Shown here: positions 1 to 8,604 of the stretch, piece by piece
How the letters are laid out: each line of letters opens with the position of its first letter
Position numbering within the stretch: the stretch's first letter is position 1
Assembly: GCF_000444135.1 (NCBI RefSeq)
Contig: NZ_ATDK01000313.1
Span: 1 to 43,441, forward strand
Length of the DNA: 43,441 bases
Source of the DNA: Pseudomonas avellanae BPIC 631
GTDB taxonomy: Bacteria > Pseudomonadota > Gammaproteobacteria > Pseudomonadales > Pseudomonadaceae
Direction of reading: 5' to 3'
Translations under genes and position numbers: made by a program
Notes under the pieces: model-generated
Database searches by the model: none
Told to the model about the DNA's origin: nothing
The model's input: only the letters and a program-made list of their open reading frames with translations

Positions 1-448
1 CATCGGGCATCAGGTTGACGATGCCGTGAACCTGGGCGCGACGCTGGTGATTGGCGGGCAGTTGCAGGGCAGCATTCTGCAACCGACGTTGCTCGACGGC
101 GTGACTGACCGGATGCGCCTGTACCGCGAAGAGTCGTTCGGCCCGGTGGCCGTGGTGATTCGCGGCGAAGGTGACGAAGCATTGCTGGCGCTGGCCAACG
201 ATTCGGAATTCGGCCTGTCGGCGGCGATTTTCAGCCGCGACACCGGCAGGGCTCTGGCATTGGCACAACGTGTCGAGTCCGGCATCTGCCACATCAACGG
301 GCCAACTGTGCACGATGAGGCGCAAATGCCCTTCGGCGGGGTCAAGTCCAGTGGCTACGGCAGTTTCGGTGGCAAGGCGTCCATTGAACACTTCACCCAG
401 TTGCGTTGGGTGACGTTGCAAAACGGGCCACGGCATTACCCGATCTGA
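1..448 (+). CDS. vdh: Vanillin dehydrogenase, C-terminal part (gene begins before the window)
   Basis: This is the last ~149 residues of an NAD(P)-dependent aldehyde dehydrogenase, open to the left edge. It shows the C-terminal ALDH hallmarks: the ESFGPV segment around nt 130-147 and the end block INGPTVHDEAQMPFGG followed by VKSSGYG. The ending RHYPI and the NGPTVHDEAQMPFGGVK block are typical of vanillin/benzaldehyde dehydrogenases of the ferulate pathway, which oxidise vanillin to vanillate in the cytoplasm. The catalytic cysteine lies outside the window. The next two genes on the same strand (feruloyl-CoA synthetase and thiolase) support vdh rather than a generic ALDH. The enoyl-CoA hydratase/aldolase gene (ech) would be expected further left and cannot be seen. 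Confidence 0.85.
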   Translation, partial: IGHQVDDAVNLGATLVIGGQLQGSILQPTLLDGVTDRMRLYREESFGPVAVVIRGEGDEALLALANDSEFGLSAAIFSRDTGRALALAQRVESGICHINGPTVHDEAQMPFGGVKSSGYGSFGGKASIEHFTQLRWVTLQNGPRHYPI

Positions 449-602
449 ATCCTCTCGTGCTGATGGCAACGGTTTGTTGCAAAAGACTGTGCCGTCAGTG
501 AGTCAGGTATAACAATAACAAGGCTGCAGCCCGGTGCTGCTACGCAAGGCCAAACGGCTGCACGCCGTCTGGTGCGAGCGTCCCTTGATGGAGAGAACGC
601 AC

Positions 603-2489
603 GTGAGTTCCGATATCAGATCATCAACGCAGCAGAGTGAAGCCGGTTCGCCGCGCTACCGTCAGGTTTCCATCGGCCATCCGCCCATCGAGGTTCGCGA
701 GGAGCACGGCATTTTGCACATGCGTGCCCTGGAACCGCTGGCGCCGTTGCCCGATCGGTTGCTCGACCGGCTGGTGCACTGGGCCAGCCTGCGTGCGCAA
801 CAAACCTTTATTGCCGCCCGTGACAGCCGTGGTGGCTGGCGCAAGGTCAGTTACGCCGACATGCTTACCGACGTTCGCGCCATTGCCCAGAGCCTGCTGG
901 CGTACGGGCTTTCGGCAGAGCGGCCACTGGCGCTGCTGTCGGGTAACGACATCGAGCATTTGCAGATCGCTTTGGGCGCCATGTACGCCGGTATTCCTTA
1001 TTGCCCGGTGTCACCGGCTTACTCGGTCATGTCACAGGACTTCGCCAAATTGAGGCATGTCTGTGAGGTATTGCGGCCAGGCCTGGTGTTTGTCAGCGAT
1101 GCCGCGCCTTTTCAGCGCGCCATCGATGCAGTCATTGCGGCTGATACACCGGTCATCACGGTGCGCGGGCAACTCGATGGCAGGCGTCAACTGAGTTTTG
1201 CCAGCTTGCTTGAACAGCCGGGTGGCAGCGAAGCCGATGCCGCGTTCATGGCCAGCGGCCCGGACAGCATTGCCAAGTTTCTCTTCACCTCGGGCTCGAC
1301 CAAACTGCCCAAGGCAGTGGTGACCACTCAGCGCATGCTGTGTGCCAATCAACAGATGCTGCTGCAAACCTTCCCGGTGTTCGGCGAAGAGCCGCCGGTG
1401 CTGGTGGACTGGCTGCCGTGGAATCACACCTTCGGCGGCAGTCATAACCTCGGTATCGTGCTCTACAACGGCGGCACGTTCTATCTCGACAACGGCAAAC
1501 CGACCGTTCAGGGCTTTGCCGAAACCTTGCGCAACCTCAAGGAAATCTCGCCGACGGCGTACCTGACCGTGCCCAAAGGCTGGGAAGAGCTGGTCAACGC
1601 GCTGGAGCAGGACGCCGAGCTGCGCGAGCGATTCTTCTCGCGCATGAAACTGTTCTTCTTCGCCGCTGCCGGTTTGTCGCAAAGTATCTGGGACCGCCTC
1701 GACCGGGTGGCCGAGCAGCACTGTGGCGAGCGCATTCGCATGATGGCCGGGCTGGGCATGACCGAGGCCGCACCGTCCTGCACCTTTACCACCGGGCCGC
1801 TGTCGATGGCCGGTTACATCGGCCTGCCCGCACCGGGGTGCGAGGTGTGTCTGGTGCCGGTGGACGGCAAGCTGGAAGGGCGCTTTCGCGGCCCGCACAT
1901 CATGCCTGGCTACTGGCGCTCGCCGCAGCAGACCGCCGAGGTGTTCGACGAGAACGGCTTTTACTGTTCCGGTGATGCGATCAAGCTGGCAGACCCTTCG
2001 TCACCGGAACTGGGCCTGATGTTCGACGGGCGTCTGGCCGAGGATTTCAAACTGTCGTCCGGTGTGTTCGTCAGCGTCGGGCCGATGCGCAATCGTGCGG
2101 TGCTGGAAGGCTCGCCGTATGTTCAGGATGTGGTCATCACCGCACCGGATCGCGAGTGCCTGGGGGCGCTGGTGTTTCCCCGTCTGCACGAGTGCCGACA
2201 ACTGGCTGGGCTGGGTGCACAGGCGAGCGATGTCGAAGTATTGGCCAGCACGCCGGTACGCCAGTGGTTTGCCGACTGGCTGGCACGTTTGAATGAAGGG
2301 GCCGGTGGCAACGCCAGCCGCCTGGAGTGGATCGCGCTGCTGGATGAACCAGCCTCAATCGATCGCGGCGAAATCGCTGACAAGGGCTCGATCAACCAGC
2401 GTGCGGTGTTGCAGTGGCGCGCCACGAAAGTCGAAGCCCTGTATCGCGATCAGGACCCTTCAAGGCTCAGTGCCGGGTCGCCAGCGTGA
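603..2489 (+). CDS. fcs: Feruloyl-CoA synthetase
   Basis: A 628-residue ANL-superfamily acyl-CoA synthetase that would activate ferulate (and p-coumarate or caffeate) with ATP and CoA, the first step of the CoA-dependent non-beta-oxidative route to vanillin. The AMP-binding P-loop TSGSTKLPK is at about residues 229-237, and the GLGMTEAAPS block (A5-like) starts at about residue 383. The start is taken as GTG 603 because GGAGAG (590-595) lies 7 nt upstream; an in-frame ATG at 588 would add five residues. The gene follows vdh after a 154-nt gap, and its stop overlaps the thiolase start (GTGA), implying translational coupling. The ferulate assignment rests on the vdh and thiolase neighbours; a general aryl-CoA ligase is the alternative. 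Confidence 0.87.
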   Translation: MSSDIRSSTQQSEAGSPRYRQVSIGHPPIEVREEHGILHMRALEPLAPLPDRLLDRLVHWASLRAQQTFIAARDSRGGWRKVSYADMLTDVRAIAQSLLAYGLSAERPLALLSGNDIEHLQIALGAMYAGIPYCPVSPAYSVMSQDFAKLRHVCEVLRPGLVFVSDAAPFQRAIDAVIAADTPVITVRGQLDGRRQLSFASLLEQPGGSEADAAFMASGPDSIAKFLFTSGSTKLPKAVVTTQRMLCANQQMLLQTFPVFGEEPPVLVDWLPWNHTFGGSHNLGIVLYNGGTFYLDNGKPTVQGFAETLRNLKEISPTAYLTVPKGWEELVNALEQDAELRERFFSRMKLFFFAAAGLSQSIWDRLDRVAEQHCGERIRMMAGLGMTEAAPSCTFTTGPLSMAGYIGLPAPGCEVCLVPVDGKLEGRFRGPHIMPGYWRSPQQTAEVFDENGFYCSGDAIKLADPSSPELGLMFDGRLAEDFKLSSGVFVSVGPMRNRAVLEGSPYVQDVVITAPDRECLGALVFPRLHECRQLAGLGAQASDVEVLASTPVRQWFADWLARLNEGAGGNASRLEWIALLDEPASIDRGEIADKGSINQRAVLQWRATKVEALYRDQDPSRLSAGSPA

Positions 2490-3760
2490 GCGGGCAGTAT
2501 TCGGCGTTCAGCGACGTGGCGATTGTCGAGGCGGTGCGTACGCCGTGGGTCGATCTGGGCGGCGCGCTGGCGCAGGTTTCGCCCATTGATCTGGGCATCA
2601 AGGTCGGTCGCGAGGTGGTGGCCCGTGCGGCGATTGACCCGCAGCAGATCGACAGCGTGCTGGCAGGTTCGATGGCGCAGGCCAGTTTCGACGCCTACTT
2701 GCTGCCCCGGCACATCGGTCTGTACAGCGGCGTGGCGCAAAGCGTGCCGGCGTTGGGTGTGCAGCGGATTTGCGCCACAGGTTTCGAACTGTTGCGTCAG
2801 GCCGCCCTGCAGGTGGGGGATGGCGGGCAGATGGCGCTGTGTGTCGCGGCGGAGTCCATGTCCCGCAACCCGATTGCCGCCTACACTCATCGCGACGGCT
2901 TTCCGCTGGGCGGCACCGTGCAGTTCAAGGACTTTCTCTGGGAGGCCCTTTATGACCCGGCACCCGCTGTGGACATGATCGCCACGGCGGACAACCTGGC
3001 GAGACGTTACGGGTTGAGCCGCGAAGCCGTGGATGGCTATGCGTTGCTCAGCCATCAGCGCGCGCTGGAGTCCCAAGCCTTTGGCAGGTGGTCTGCAGAA
3101 ATCGTTGCGGTCACCAACGAGCACTTCGAGCTGGCGGGCTATCAGCCGCGTGGCATCGAGCTGCCGCGACGGGTCGAGGCGGTCACACAGGACAGCCACC
3201 CACGCACGACCACTATGGCTGCGTTGTCGCGGCTGCGCGCCATCCATGCCGATGGCGTGCAGACGGCAGGCAATAGTTGTGCAGTGGTTGACGGTGCCGC
3301 GGCGGCACTGGTGGGGCGTGCTTCACAGTCAAATACACCAGTATTGGCGCACCTGCTGGCCAGTGCAGTGATCGGCGTCGCTCCGGAGTTCATGGGCATT
3401 GGCCCGACGCCCGCCATCCAGTTGTTATTGCAGCGCAGCGGGCTGGCGCAGAGTGACATTGGCCGGCTGGAAATCAACGAAGCGCAGGCCGCGCAGGTGC
3501 TCGCCGTGGCGCAGACACTGGAACTGGACTGCGACCGACTCAACTGCCAGGGCGGCTCGCTGGGCATCGGTCACCCGCTGGCCGCCACCGGGCTGCGTCT
3601 GGTCATGACCCTGGCCCGGCAACTGCGCGAAAAAAACCTGCGTTACGGCATTGCCGCCGCCTGCGTGGGCGGCGGGCAGGGCATGGCGCTGTTGATCGAG
3701 AATCCGGCTTTTATCGGCTTAAATGGATTGTTTAATCACTCTGCGATAAACAATCGGTAG
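2486..3760 (+). CDS. aat: Thiolase (acetyl-CoA acetyltransferase family) of the ferulate cluster
   Basis: A 424-residue thiolase. The catalytic triad is visible: the acyl-accepting Cys96 in RICATGFE, His363 in GIGHPLAATG, and Cys393 in AACVGGGQG, so it should be active. The start GTG 2486 overlaps the fcs stop codon by 4 nt (GTGA), which decides the start over longer in-frame options. In Pseudomonas a beta-ketothiolase gene (aat) often sits in the fcs-ech-vdh cluster. Its need in the non-beta-oxidative pathway is unclear, so the exact substrate is inferred only from position. It is the last gene of the vdh-fcs-aat run; the 131 nt after it show no clear gene. Confidence 0.82.
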   Translation: MSGQYSAFSDVAIVEAVRTPWVDLGGALAQVSPIDLGIKVGREVVARAAIDPQQIDSVLAGSMAQASFDAYLLPRHIGLYSGVAQSVPALGVQRICATGFELLRQAALQVGDGGQMALCVAAESMSRNPIAAYTHRDGFPLGGTVQFKDFLWEALYDPAPAVDMIATADNLARRYGLSREAVDGYALLSHQRALESQAFGRWSAEIVAVTNEHFELAGYQPRGIELPRRVEAVTQDSHPRTTTMAALSRLRAIHADGVQTAGNSCAVVDGAAAALVGRASQSNTPVLAHLLASAVIGVAPEFMGIGPTPAIQLLLQRSGLAQSDIGRLEINEAQAAQVLAVAQTLELDCDRLNCQGGSLGIGHPLAATGLRLVMTLARQLREKNLRYGIAAACVGGGQGMALLIENPAFIGLNGLFNHSAINNR

Positions 3761-3891
3761 CAGAATTTGTTATCCGCGAGCGATATTCACGCAATTTAAA
3801 CGCTGCACATGACGTAGGTCATCCGTTAGCGCTTGACCGAACCGCGCCGAACAGTGAATCTCGCGTCTCTGAACACTATGGAACCCCGTCT

Positions 3892-4236
3892 ATGCGTGCC
3901 CTCGCTGAGCTTTCTTTCGATTTCGTCTGGCATTTGATGTTCACGGATGACGATCAGCTCGACCAGGACCTGGCGGTGCGCTCGCTGGAGAATCTGTCCG
4001 AACACTTTTCGGCCATGACCGATGAAGAGAAGAGGGCGTTCATCGCGGTGGCGCATGAACGCAAGGCCCGCCTGTTTGCCGTGCCCGATACTGATGGTTA
4101 CTCCCCGATTCGCCTGGTGACTGAAGACCAGGCGCAGTTTCTCGATCATGTCGTGTCCGGGCAGTTCTTCCAGCAATTCGAAGCGCCGCTGGCGTTCGAC
4201 ACAAACGACTGCGTCGTACCGATCCGCAGTCGCTGA
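3892..4236 (+). CDS. Small conserved-type hypothetical protein
   Basis: A 114-residue acidic, soluble protein with no signal peptide and no membrane segment. The middle (EEKRAFIAVAHERKARL, residues ~45-61) looks helical. I do not recognise a family with confidence. The start ATG 3892 has only a weak upstream GGA. The gene converges with the RidA-family gene, 19 nt separating the stop codons. Composition and codon use look like the neighbours, so it is probably a real chromosomal gene, but no function can be given. Confidence 0.6.
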   Translation: MRALAELSFDFVWHLMFTDDDQLDQDLAVRSLENLSEHFSAMTDEEKRAFIAVAHERKARLFAVPDTDGYSPIRLVTEDQAQFLDHVVSGQFFQQFEAPLAFDTNDCVVPIRSR

Positions 4237-4255
4237 ATGCCTGGCGTCGGCGTAA

Positions 4256-4660
4256 CTATTGCGCGGGCGTTTGCGGCAACCTGGCAATGACCTTGATCTC
4301 GAAATCGAAGCCGTAAAGCCAGGTAACGCCCACGCCGGTCAGGGTCGGGTGTGGCGCGCTGCCCCAGAATTCCGGAAACACACTCCATATCCGCTCGAAC
4401 TTCGTTTCGGGATCGACAATGAACACCGTCACGTCGATCACATCGTCGAACGTGCAGCCTGCTGCGCGCAGAATCGCGTTCAGGTTGTTGAACGCGAGGC
4501 GCACCTGCTTTTCGAGGTCGGGTTCAGGCGAGCCATCTTCGCGACTGCCGACTTGTCCGGAAACAAATAAAAAGCCATCGGCACGAATCGCCGGCGAATA
4601 ACGGTTGCGCTCATAAAGTGCCTGACGGCCTGCGGGAAATACGACGTCACGCTGTGTCAT
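4256..4660 (-). CDS. RidA/YjgF/YER057c/UK114 family protein
   Basis: A 134-residue Rid-superfamily protein. It has the typical GFLFVSGQVG strand and a tail of strands (GFDFEIKVIARLP). RidA proper hydrolyses reactive enamine/imine intermediates from PLP enzymes and uses a conserved arginine near the C-terminus (PxRxxxEV-like). Here the matching stretch reads HPTLTGVGV, so that arginine is missing, pointing to a non-RidA Rid subgroup with a different or no deaminase activity. The gene is divergent from the LysR pseudogene (156 nt between starts), an arrangement that suggests the LysR protein once regulated it. Confidence 0.82.
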   Translation of the reverse strand: MTQRDVVFPAGRQALYERNRYSPAIRADGFLFVSGQVGSREDGSPEPDLEKQVRLAFNNLNAILRAAGCTFDDVIDVTVFIVDPETKFERIWSVFPEFWGSAPHPTLTGVGVTWLYGFDFEIKVIARLPQTPAQ

Positions 4661-4816
4661 GGGGTGTCTCCATCAAGAGGTCTGATTGACCGTAAATAGG
4701 CGCTGGAGCCACTGTAGGGGCTTGCGTCAAGCCGATAAACGAGCAACCTTGATCAGCACTGTTTGGCAAAGCCAAACAATCCAATGAGCAATCGAGACTC
4801 GACAGGCAGGGCAGAC

Positions 4817-5627
4817 ATGGACCGATTTGACGCGATGCAGGCGTTTGCCCGAGTGGTGGAAACCGGCAGTCGGCGCGGTTTACTACGAACGGGTAGTGCG
4901 GCTGTTGGCGGACATGGACGACGCCGAGACCAGCCTGTCGAGCGCCGCATCCCTGCCCAGAGGCCGATTGCGCGTGGACGTGCCCAGCCCGCTGGCCAGC
5001 ATGCTGCTGGTGCCCGCCATGCCCGCCTTTCATGCTCGCTACCCGGACATCCAGATTGACATGGGTGTCAGTGACCGTATCGTCGACCTGATCGGCGAAA
5101 ACGTGGACTGCGTCGTGCGCGGGGGCGAGATCACCGATCAGTCACTGATGGCGCGGCATGTGGGCGATCTGCAACTGGGCGTTTACGTCGCGCCCGGTTA
5201 TCTGCAGGGGATGGGCACGCCTGCCCATCCCCTCGATCTGGAAAACTCGTCGCACCGCATCGTCGGCTATTTATGGGCGCGAACCGGCAAGGCGCTGCCC
5301 TATGCGATGCACCGAGATGGTGAACAGGTTCGCGTTCAGGGCCGCTACACGCTGACGGTCGATGATGGCAATGCCTACATCGCCGCAGGCCTCGCTGGAA
5401 TGGGCATTCTCTGGCTGCCCGATTACATGGCCCGGCCTTATCTGGCGCGGGGTGACCTGGTCCCGCTGTTCCAGGACTGGCAACTCGACAGCATGCCGAT
5501 GTACGTAGCCTTCCCGCCGAACCGGCATGTCAGCATCAAGGTGCGCGTGTTTATCGACTGGGTGATTGAACTGATGGCCGAGCATGCGCCGGTCGGCGAG
5601 CGTGGCAGGCTTGACTTCAAGCGGTGA
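4817..5627 (+). pseudogene. LysR-family regulator with HTH deleted and frame broken
   Basis: The N-terminus (MDRFDAMQAFARVVETGS, ATG 4817) is that of a LysR protein. At about nt 4868-4872 the sequence jumps directly to what is normally residue ~68 (GAVYYERVVRLL, the linker-helix start), in a different reading frame. About 48 residues, essentially the whole winged-helix DNA-binding domain, are missing, and the frame is shifted. The downstream substrate-binding domain (VDVPSPLASMLLVPAMPAFH through FIDWVIELM) is otherwise intact to the stop at 5627. A single internal deletion of roughly 145 nt explains everything. The product could no longer bind DNA. It is divergent from the RidA-family gene. 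Confidence 0.85.
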
Positions 5628-5782
5628 CCCTTATTCAGCCGCTTTGGCGACTTGCTGCGTCAGGAAAAGTGTTAAATTCCGGATCAGAGTATGAAAGCTC
5701 AAGGCACTGCAAATTCTGCGCACTTGGGTAACATCCATGGCATGGAGAATGAATTAATGACGCTTATGCGAGCTTCAGAAAC

Positions 5783-7099
5783 ATGTTGATTTCGATTGAG
5801 CTTAAAAACTTCAAAAGTTACGAAAGTGCAAGCCTTCCGCTGGCGGCCATGACCTTTTTGATCGGTGCCAACGCCTCGGGCAAAAGTAATGTGCTTGAGG
5901 CTATCCGCTTGCTCAACTGGCTGGCAAAAGGCAGCCGTCTTGAAGACATCACGCGATCAATTCAGAGTGGCGATGCGGTTGTCCGTGGGCAGGCAAATGA
6001 TTTGCTGCGCGATCCTCTGACGAGTTTCAGTCTTGGAGGCCGGTTTGAGGGCATGCCGCAGGGGTGGGGCCATTTTGAAATCTCGATTGGCCTGGTAGCC
6101 GACCAGTTGGTTGTCACAGCGGAGAGCGTCGTGAAACCGGGCGAAGCGGTCCCTTTGTATCAGGTCGACGGTCTCGCCAATGCTCATACCGACGAGATCA
6201 GGGTGGCCTACAACAACTTCAAACGGGGGAAAAACAAGCCTCATATTCCTTGTTCGAACCGGCAGGCCATTTTCTATCAGCTCGAAACGCCAGGTCGATT
6301 CGAGTCGGGCCATAATGATTCACAGCGCGTTATTCCTGCGGTGACGAAGGCTATACGCGAAACCTTGCGCAATGTGGTGTTTCTTGATCCGCGTCCAGCA
6401 ATGATGCGTGACTATGCCTATGTGAAGGACGACCTCATCAAAGAGGACGGCAGTAACCTGTCTGCTGTGCTCTATCGGATCTCCCAGGTACCGGAGCAGA
6501 AAGCCAGGCTGCTCGCGTTTATAAAGTCATTGCCCGAGCAAGACATCACCGACATCGAGTTTATCAAGACTGACCGCAACGATGTCATGGTGAGGTTGGT
6601 GGAGTCCTTTGGACATAAAAGCAGAACCGTGGACGCACCGCTGCTTTCTGATGGGACCCTTCGCGTTCTAGCCGTCGGCGCAACGCTTCTGACTGCTCCC
6701 GAGGGAGCGCTGGTGGTCATCGAAGAGATCGACAATGGCGTCCATCCCAGTCGGGCGGAAACTCTTGTAAGGCAACTCCGGGCTACTGCTGCCGAGAGAA
6801 AGCTGCGAGTCCTGCTGACATCACACAACCCGGCTTTGATGGATGTATTGCCTGATAGTGCGCTGGCTGATGTGGTTGCCTGCTATCGCGATCCTGAACA
6901 CGGCGATAGCCGTCTGGTGCGTTTGGGAGACCTGGATCGCTACCCGGAGCTGGTCGCTCAGGGCCCGCTGGGGCAACTCATGACACGGCGGGTCCTGGAT
7001 CGTTTCTTAAAGGACGATACTACTGAGGACGAGCGCAAGGCACACGCACTGGACTGGTTGGCTGAACTGCGCCAAAGCACAGATGGAGGAGCAGAATGA
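5783..7099 (+). CDS. ABC-type AAA ATPase of a two-gene ATPase/PIN cassette
   Basis: A 438-residue SMC/RecF-like (AAA_15/AAA_21 type) ATPase. The N-terminal strand LISIELKNFKSYES is typical. Walker A is GANASGKSN (28-36), a degenerate signature is LLSDGT (~287-292), Walker B is VVIEEID (E314, E315, D317) and the switch histidine is in TSHNPA (H348). All ATP-binding residues look intact. There is no TOPRIM domain, so this is not an OLD or GajA nuclease; the nuclease partner is probably the PIN protein encoded next, whose ATG overlaps this stop (ATGA). Such ATPases paired with small nucleases are common in phage defence, so a defence role is plausible but inferred. Base composition is less GC-rich than its neighbours, suggesting transfer. 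No strong ribosome site precedes ATG 5783. Confidence 0.8.
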   Translation: MLISIELKNFKSYESASLPLAAMTFLIGANASGKSNVLEAIRLLNWLAKGSRLEDITRSIQSGDAVVRGQANDLLRDPLTSFSLGGRFEGMPQGWGHFEISIGLVADQLVVTAESVVKPGEAVPLYQVDGLANAHTDEIRVAYNNFKRGKNKPHIPCSNRQAIFYQLETPGRFESGHNDSQRVIPAVTKAIRETLRNVVFLDPRPAMMRDYAYVKDDLIKEDGSNLSAVLYRISQVPEQKARLLAFIKSLPEQDITDIEFIKTDRNDVMVRLVESFGHKSRTVDAPLLSDGTLRVLAVGATLLTAPEGALVVIEEIDNGVHPSRAETLVRQLRATAAERKLRVLLTSHNPALMDVLPDSALADVVACYRDPEHGDSRLVRLGDLDRYPELVAQGPLGQLMTRRVLDRFLKDDTTEDERKAHALDWLAELRQSTDGGAE

Positions 7100-7557
7100 C
7101 AGCCGTCTGCTTGATTGATACTTCTATCTTCGTCGAGATTCTCAATGTGCCCGTGAAGGCTCAGCAGCACATTGAAACCCTTCATCAGTTAGAACAACGG
7201 ATACTCGCCGGAGAGTCGCTGTTTTTGCCGATGGCTACAATACTCGAAACCGGCAATCATATTGGACAGAATGGAGATGGACGCGCTCGACGCAAGTGTG
7301 CACAGCATTTTGTCGGGCAAGTACAGGCTGCATTGAAAGGGCGTTCCCCGTTCAAAGCCATCAGCTTCCTGCAGGAAGATGAAATGAGTGCCTGGCTGCT
7401 CGAATTTCCAGAGCATGCAATGCGCGGCAGTGGGCTTGGCGATCTTTCCATCATTCATGACTGGCGACGACTCTGTTCTCTGAACCCATCGAGACGGGTT
7501 TATATCTGGTCTGAAGATGTCCATCTCAGCGCATTCGACCAGCCGCCTCGGTTGTAA
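7096..7557 (+). CDS. PIN-domain nuclease partner of the AAA ATPase
   Basis: A 153-residue protein with the PIN/VapC-like acidic set in the usual order: D8 (LIDTSIF), E51 (ATILETGNHI), D116 (GLGDLSII) and D141 (WSEDVHL). These would bind the metal ions for RNA (or flap) cleavage, so it is predicted to be an active ribonuclease. Its ATG overlaps the ATPase stop by 4 nt, so the two are translated together. The stop is 5 nt from the end of the convergent LysR gene, so the cassette fills the space exactly. It could be an effector triggered by the ATPase, or a toxin kept in check by it; no separate small antitoxin gene is visible. Confidence 0.75.
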   Translation: MTAVCLIDTSIFVEILNVPVKAQQHIETLHQLEQRILAGESLFLPMATILETGNHIGQNGDGRARRKCAQHFVGQVQAALKGRSPFKAISFLQEDEMSAWLLEFPEHAMRGSGLGDLSIIHDWRRLCSLNPSRRVYIWSEDVHLSAFDQPPRL

Positions 7558-7562
7558 TGCCC

Positions 7563-8480
7563 TCAACGCCGCGCCGACAGCTGCTGCGGCGCCAGAAACG
7601 CATCGTGAAAGTAGTTACGAAACGCCTGCATCGCCGGGGTTGGCTCGCGCTCGCGGTGCCAGGCCAGGCCGACGCTCATTGGCGTGACCTTGTCGGTGAC
7701 GGTGAGGGTTTCTATGCGCTTGCCTTCCAGCGACCACGGTCGGTGCACCAGGTCCGAGAGGATCGCCACGCCGCTGCCGTTGGCAACCATGCTGCGCACC
7801 GCCTCCACCGAGCTGGTGCGCACGCGAACGTTGGGGTGTTGTCCGGCCAGTTCCCAGTAGCGCATCGCACTTTGCTCGGCTTCATCGACGGTCAGCAGAA
7901 TGTAGGGCTCCCGTGCCACGTCGGCGAGGCTGACAGAAGCGCGCTGGCAGAGCGGATGGTGGCTGGACAGCCATAAACGGCGCTCTGAATTGAACAGTGT
8001 TTCCGAGACGATATCCGGGTGCGTGATGTTGGCGGTCAGCACCACCGCCATGTCGAAGCGACCCTCCAGCAGGCCCTGCTCGATGGATTGCCGTTCCTGC
8101 TCGTGAACCTCGATGGCCACGTCCGGGTGCCAGTGCTCAAGCCTTTGCAGATGATGCGGCAGAAAGTAACCGATGACGGTATAGCTGGCAGCCAGGCGCA
8201 AGACGCCGCTGGCACGAATGTCCGGCAGCGGGCTGTTCATTGCATCATCGACACTGCGCAGGATTACGTAGGCACGATTGAGAAAGTGCCTGCCGGCCTC
8301 GGTCAGATTCATGCCCTGCGCCGAGCGCTGAAACAACAGCGTGCCGAGCATGCTCTCCAGTTCCTTGATCGCCGTGGTGATTGCCGATTGGGAAATATTG
8401 AGGTGGATCGCGGCCTGCGAGATCTGCCTGATCTCGGCGGTTGCAACGAAATAGCGGACCTGGCGCAAGGTCAGGGACAT
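7563..8480 (-). CDS. LysR-family regulator divergent from the first pxp-like operon
   Basis: A 305-residue LysR-type regulator with an intact N-terminal HTH ([20 protein letters not shown] to [16 protein letters not shown], ~residues 4-66) and a substrate-binding domain containing [20 protein letters not shown] 8480 is chosen over GTG 8486 because GGAG lies 5 nt upstream of the ATG but directly abuts the GTG. The gene is divergent from the PxpA-like gene at 8605, and the shared 124-bp region holds repeats that fit LysR binding, so it probably controls that operon. The inducer is unknown. Confidence 0.85.
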   Translation of the reverse strand: MSLTLRQVRYFVATAEIRQISQAAIHLNISQSAITTAIKELESMLGTLLFQRSAQGMNLTEAGRHFLNRAYVILRSVDDAMNSPLPDIRASGVLRLAASYTVIGYFLPHHLQRLEHWHPDVAIEVHEQERQSIEQGLLEGRFDMAVVLTANITHPDIVSETLFNSERRLWLSSHHPLCQRASVSLADVAREPYILLTVDEAEQSAMRYWELAGQHPNVRVRTSSVEAVRSMVANGSGVAILSDLVHRPWSLEGKRIETLTVTDKVTPMSVGLAWHREREPTPAMQAFRNYFHDAFLAPQQLSARR

Positions 8481-8500
8481 AGGCACTCCAATCGGTGAGG

Positions 8501-8538
8501 TATCTGTTTTTCAGAAGACAGCGTATCTGTTAATAGAT
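8501..8538. promoter_or_regulatory. Candidate LysR operator region (direct repeat plus inverted repeat)
   Basis: The 9-mer GTATCTGTT occurs at 8500-8508 and again at 8523-8531, 23 bp apart (about two helical turns). The second copy is part of the inverted repeat ATCTGTTAATAGAT (8525-8538), and the first overlaps TCTGTTTTTCAGA (8503-8515). Position between divergent lysR and pxpA-like genes fits a LysR recognition and activation site pair. This is read from the sequence; binding is inferred. Confidence 0.5.
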
Positions 8539-8604
8539 CTACCCAAGGGGTCAAAGGGAATCTACCGTGGTTGCATCCACTCAGATAGCCCCGGAGCAAA
8601 AACC

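Noticed and set aside
4827..5627. Treating the downstream LysR frame as a functional short regulator
   Set aside because: The first residues before GAVYYERVV are a wrong-frame reading of the normal N-terminus and there is no DNA-binding domain or fitting start codon.
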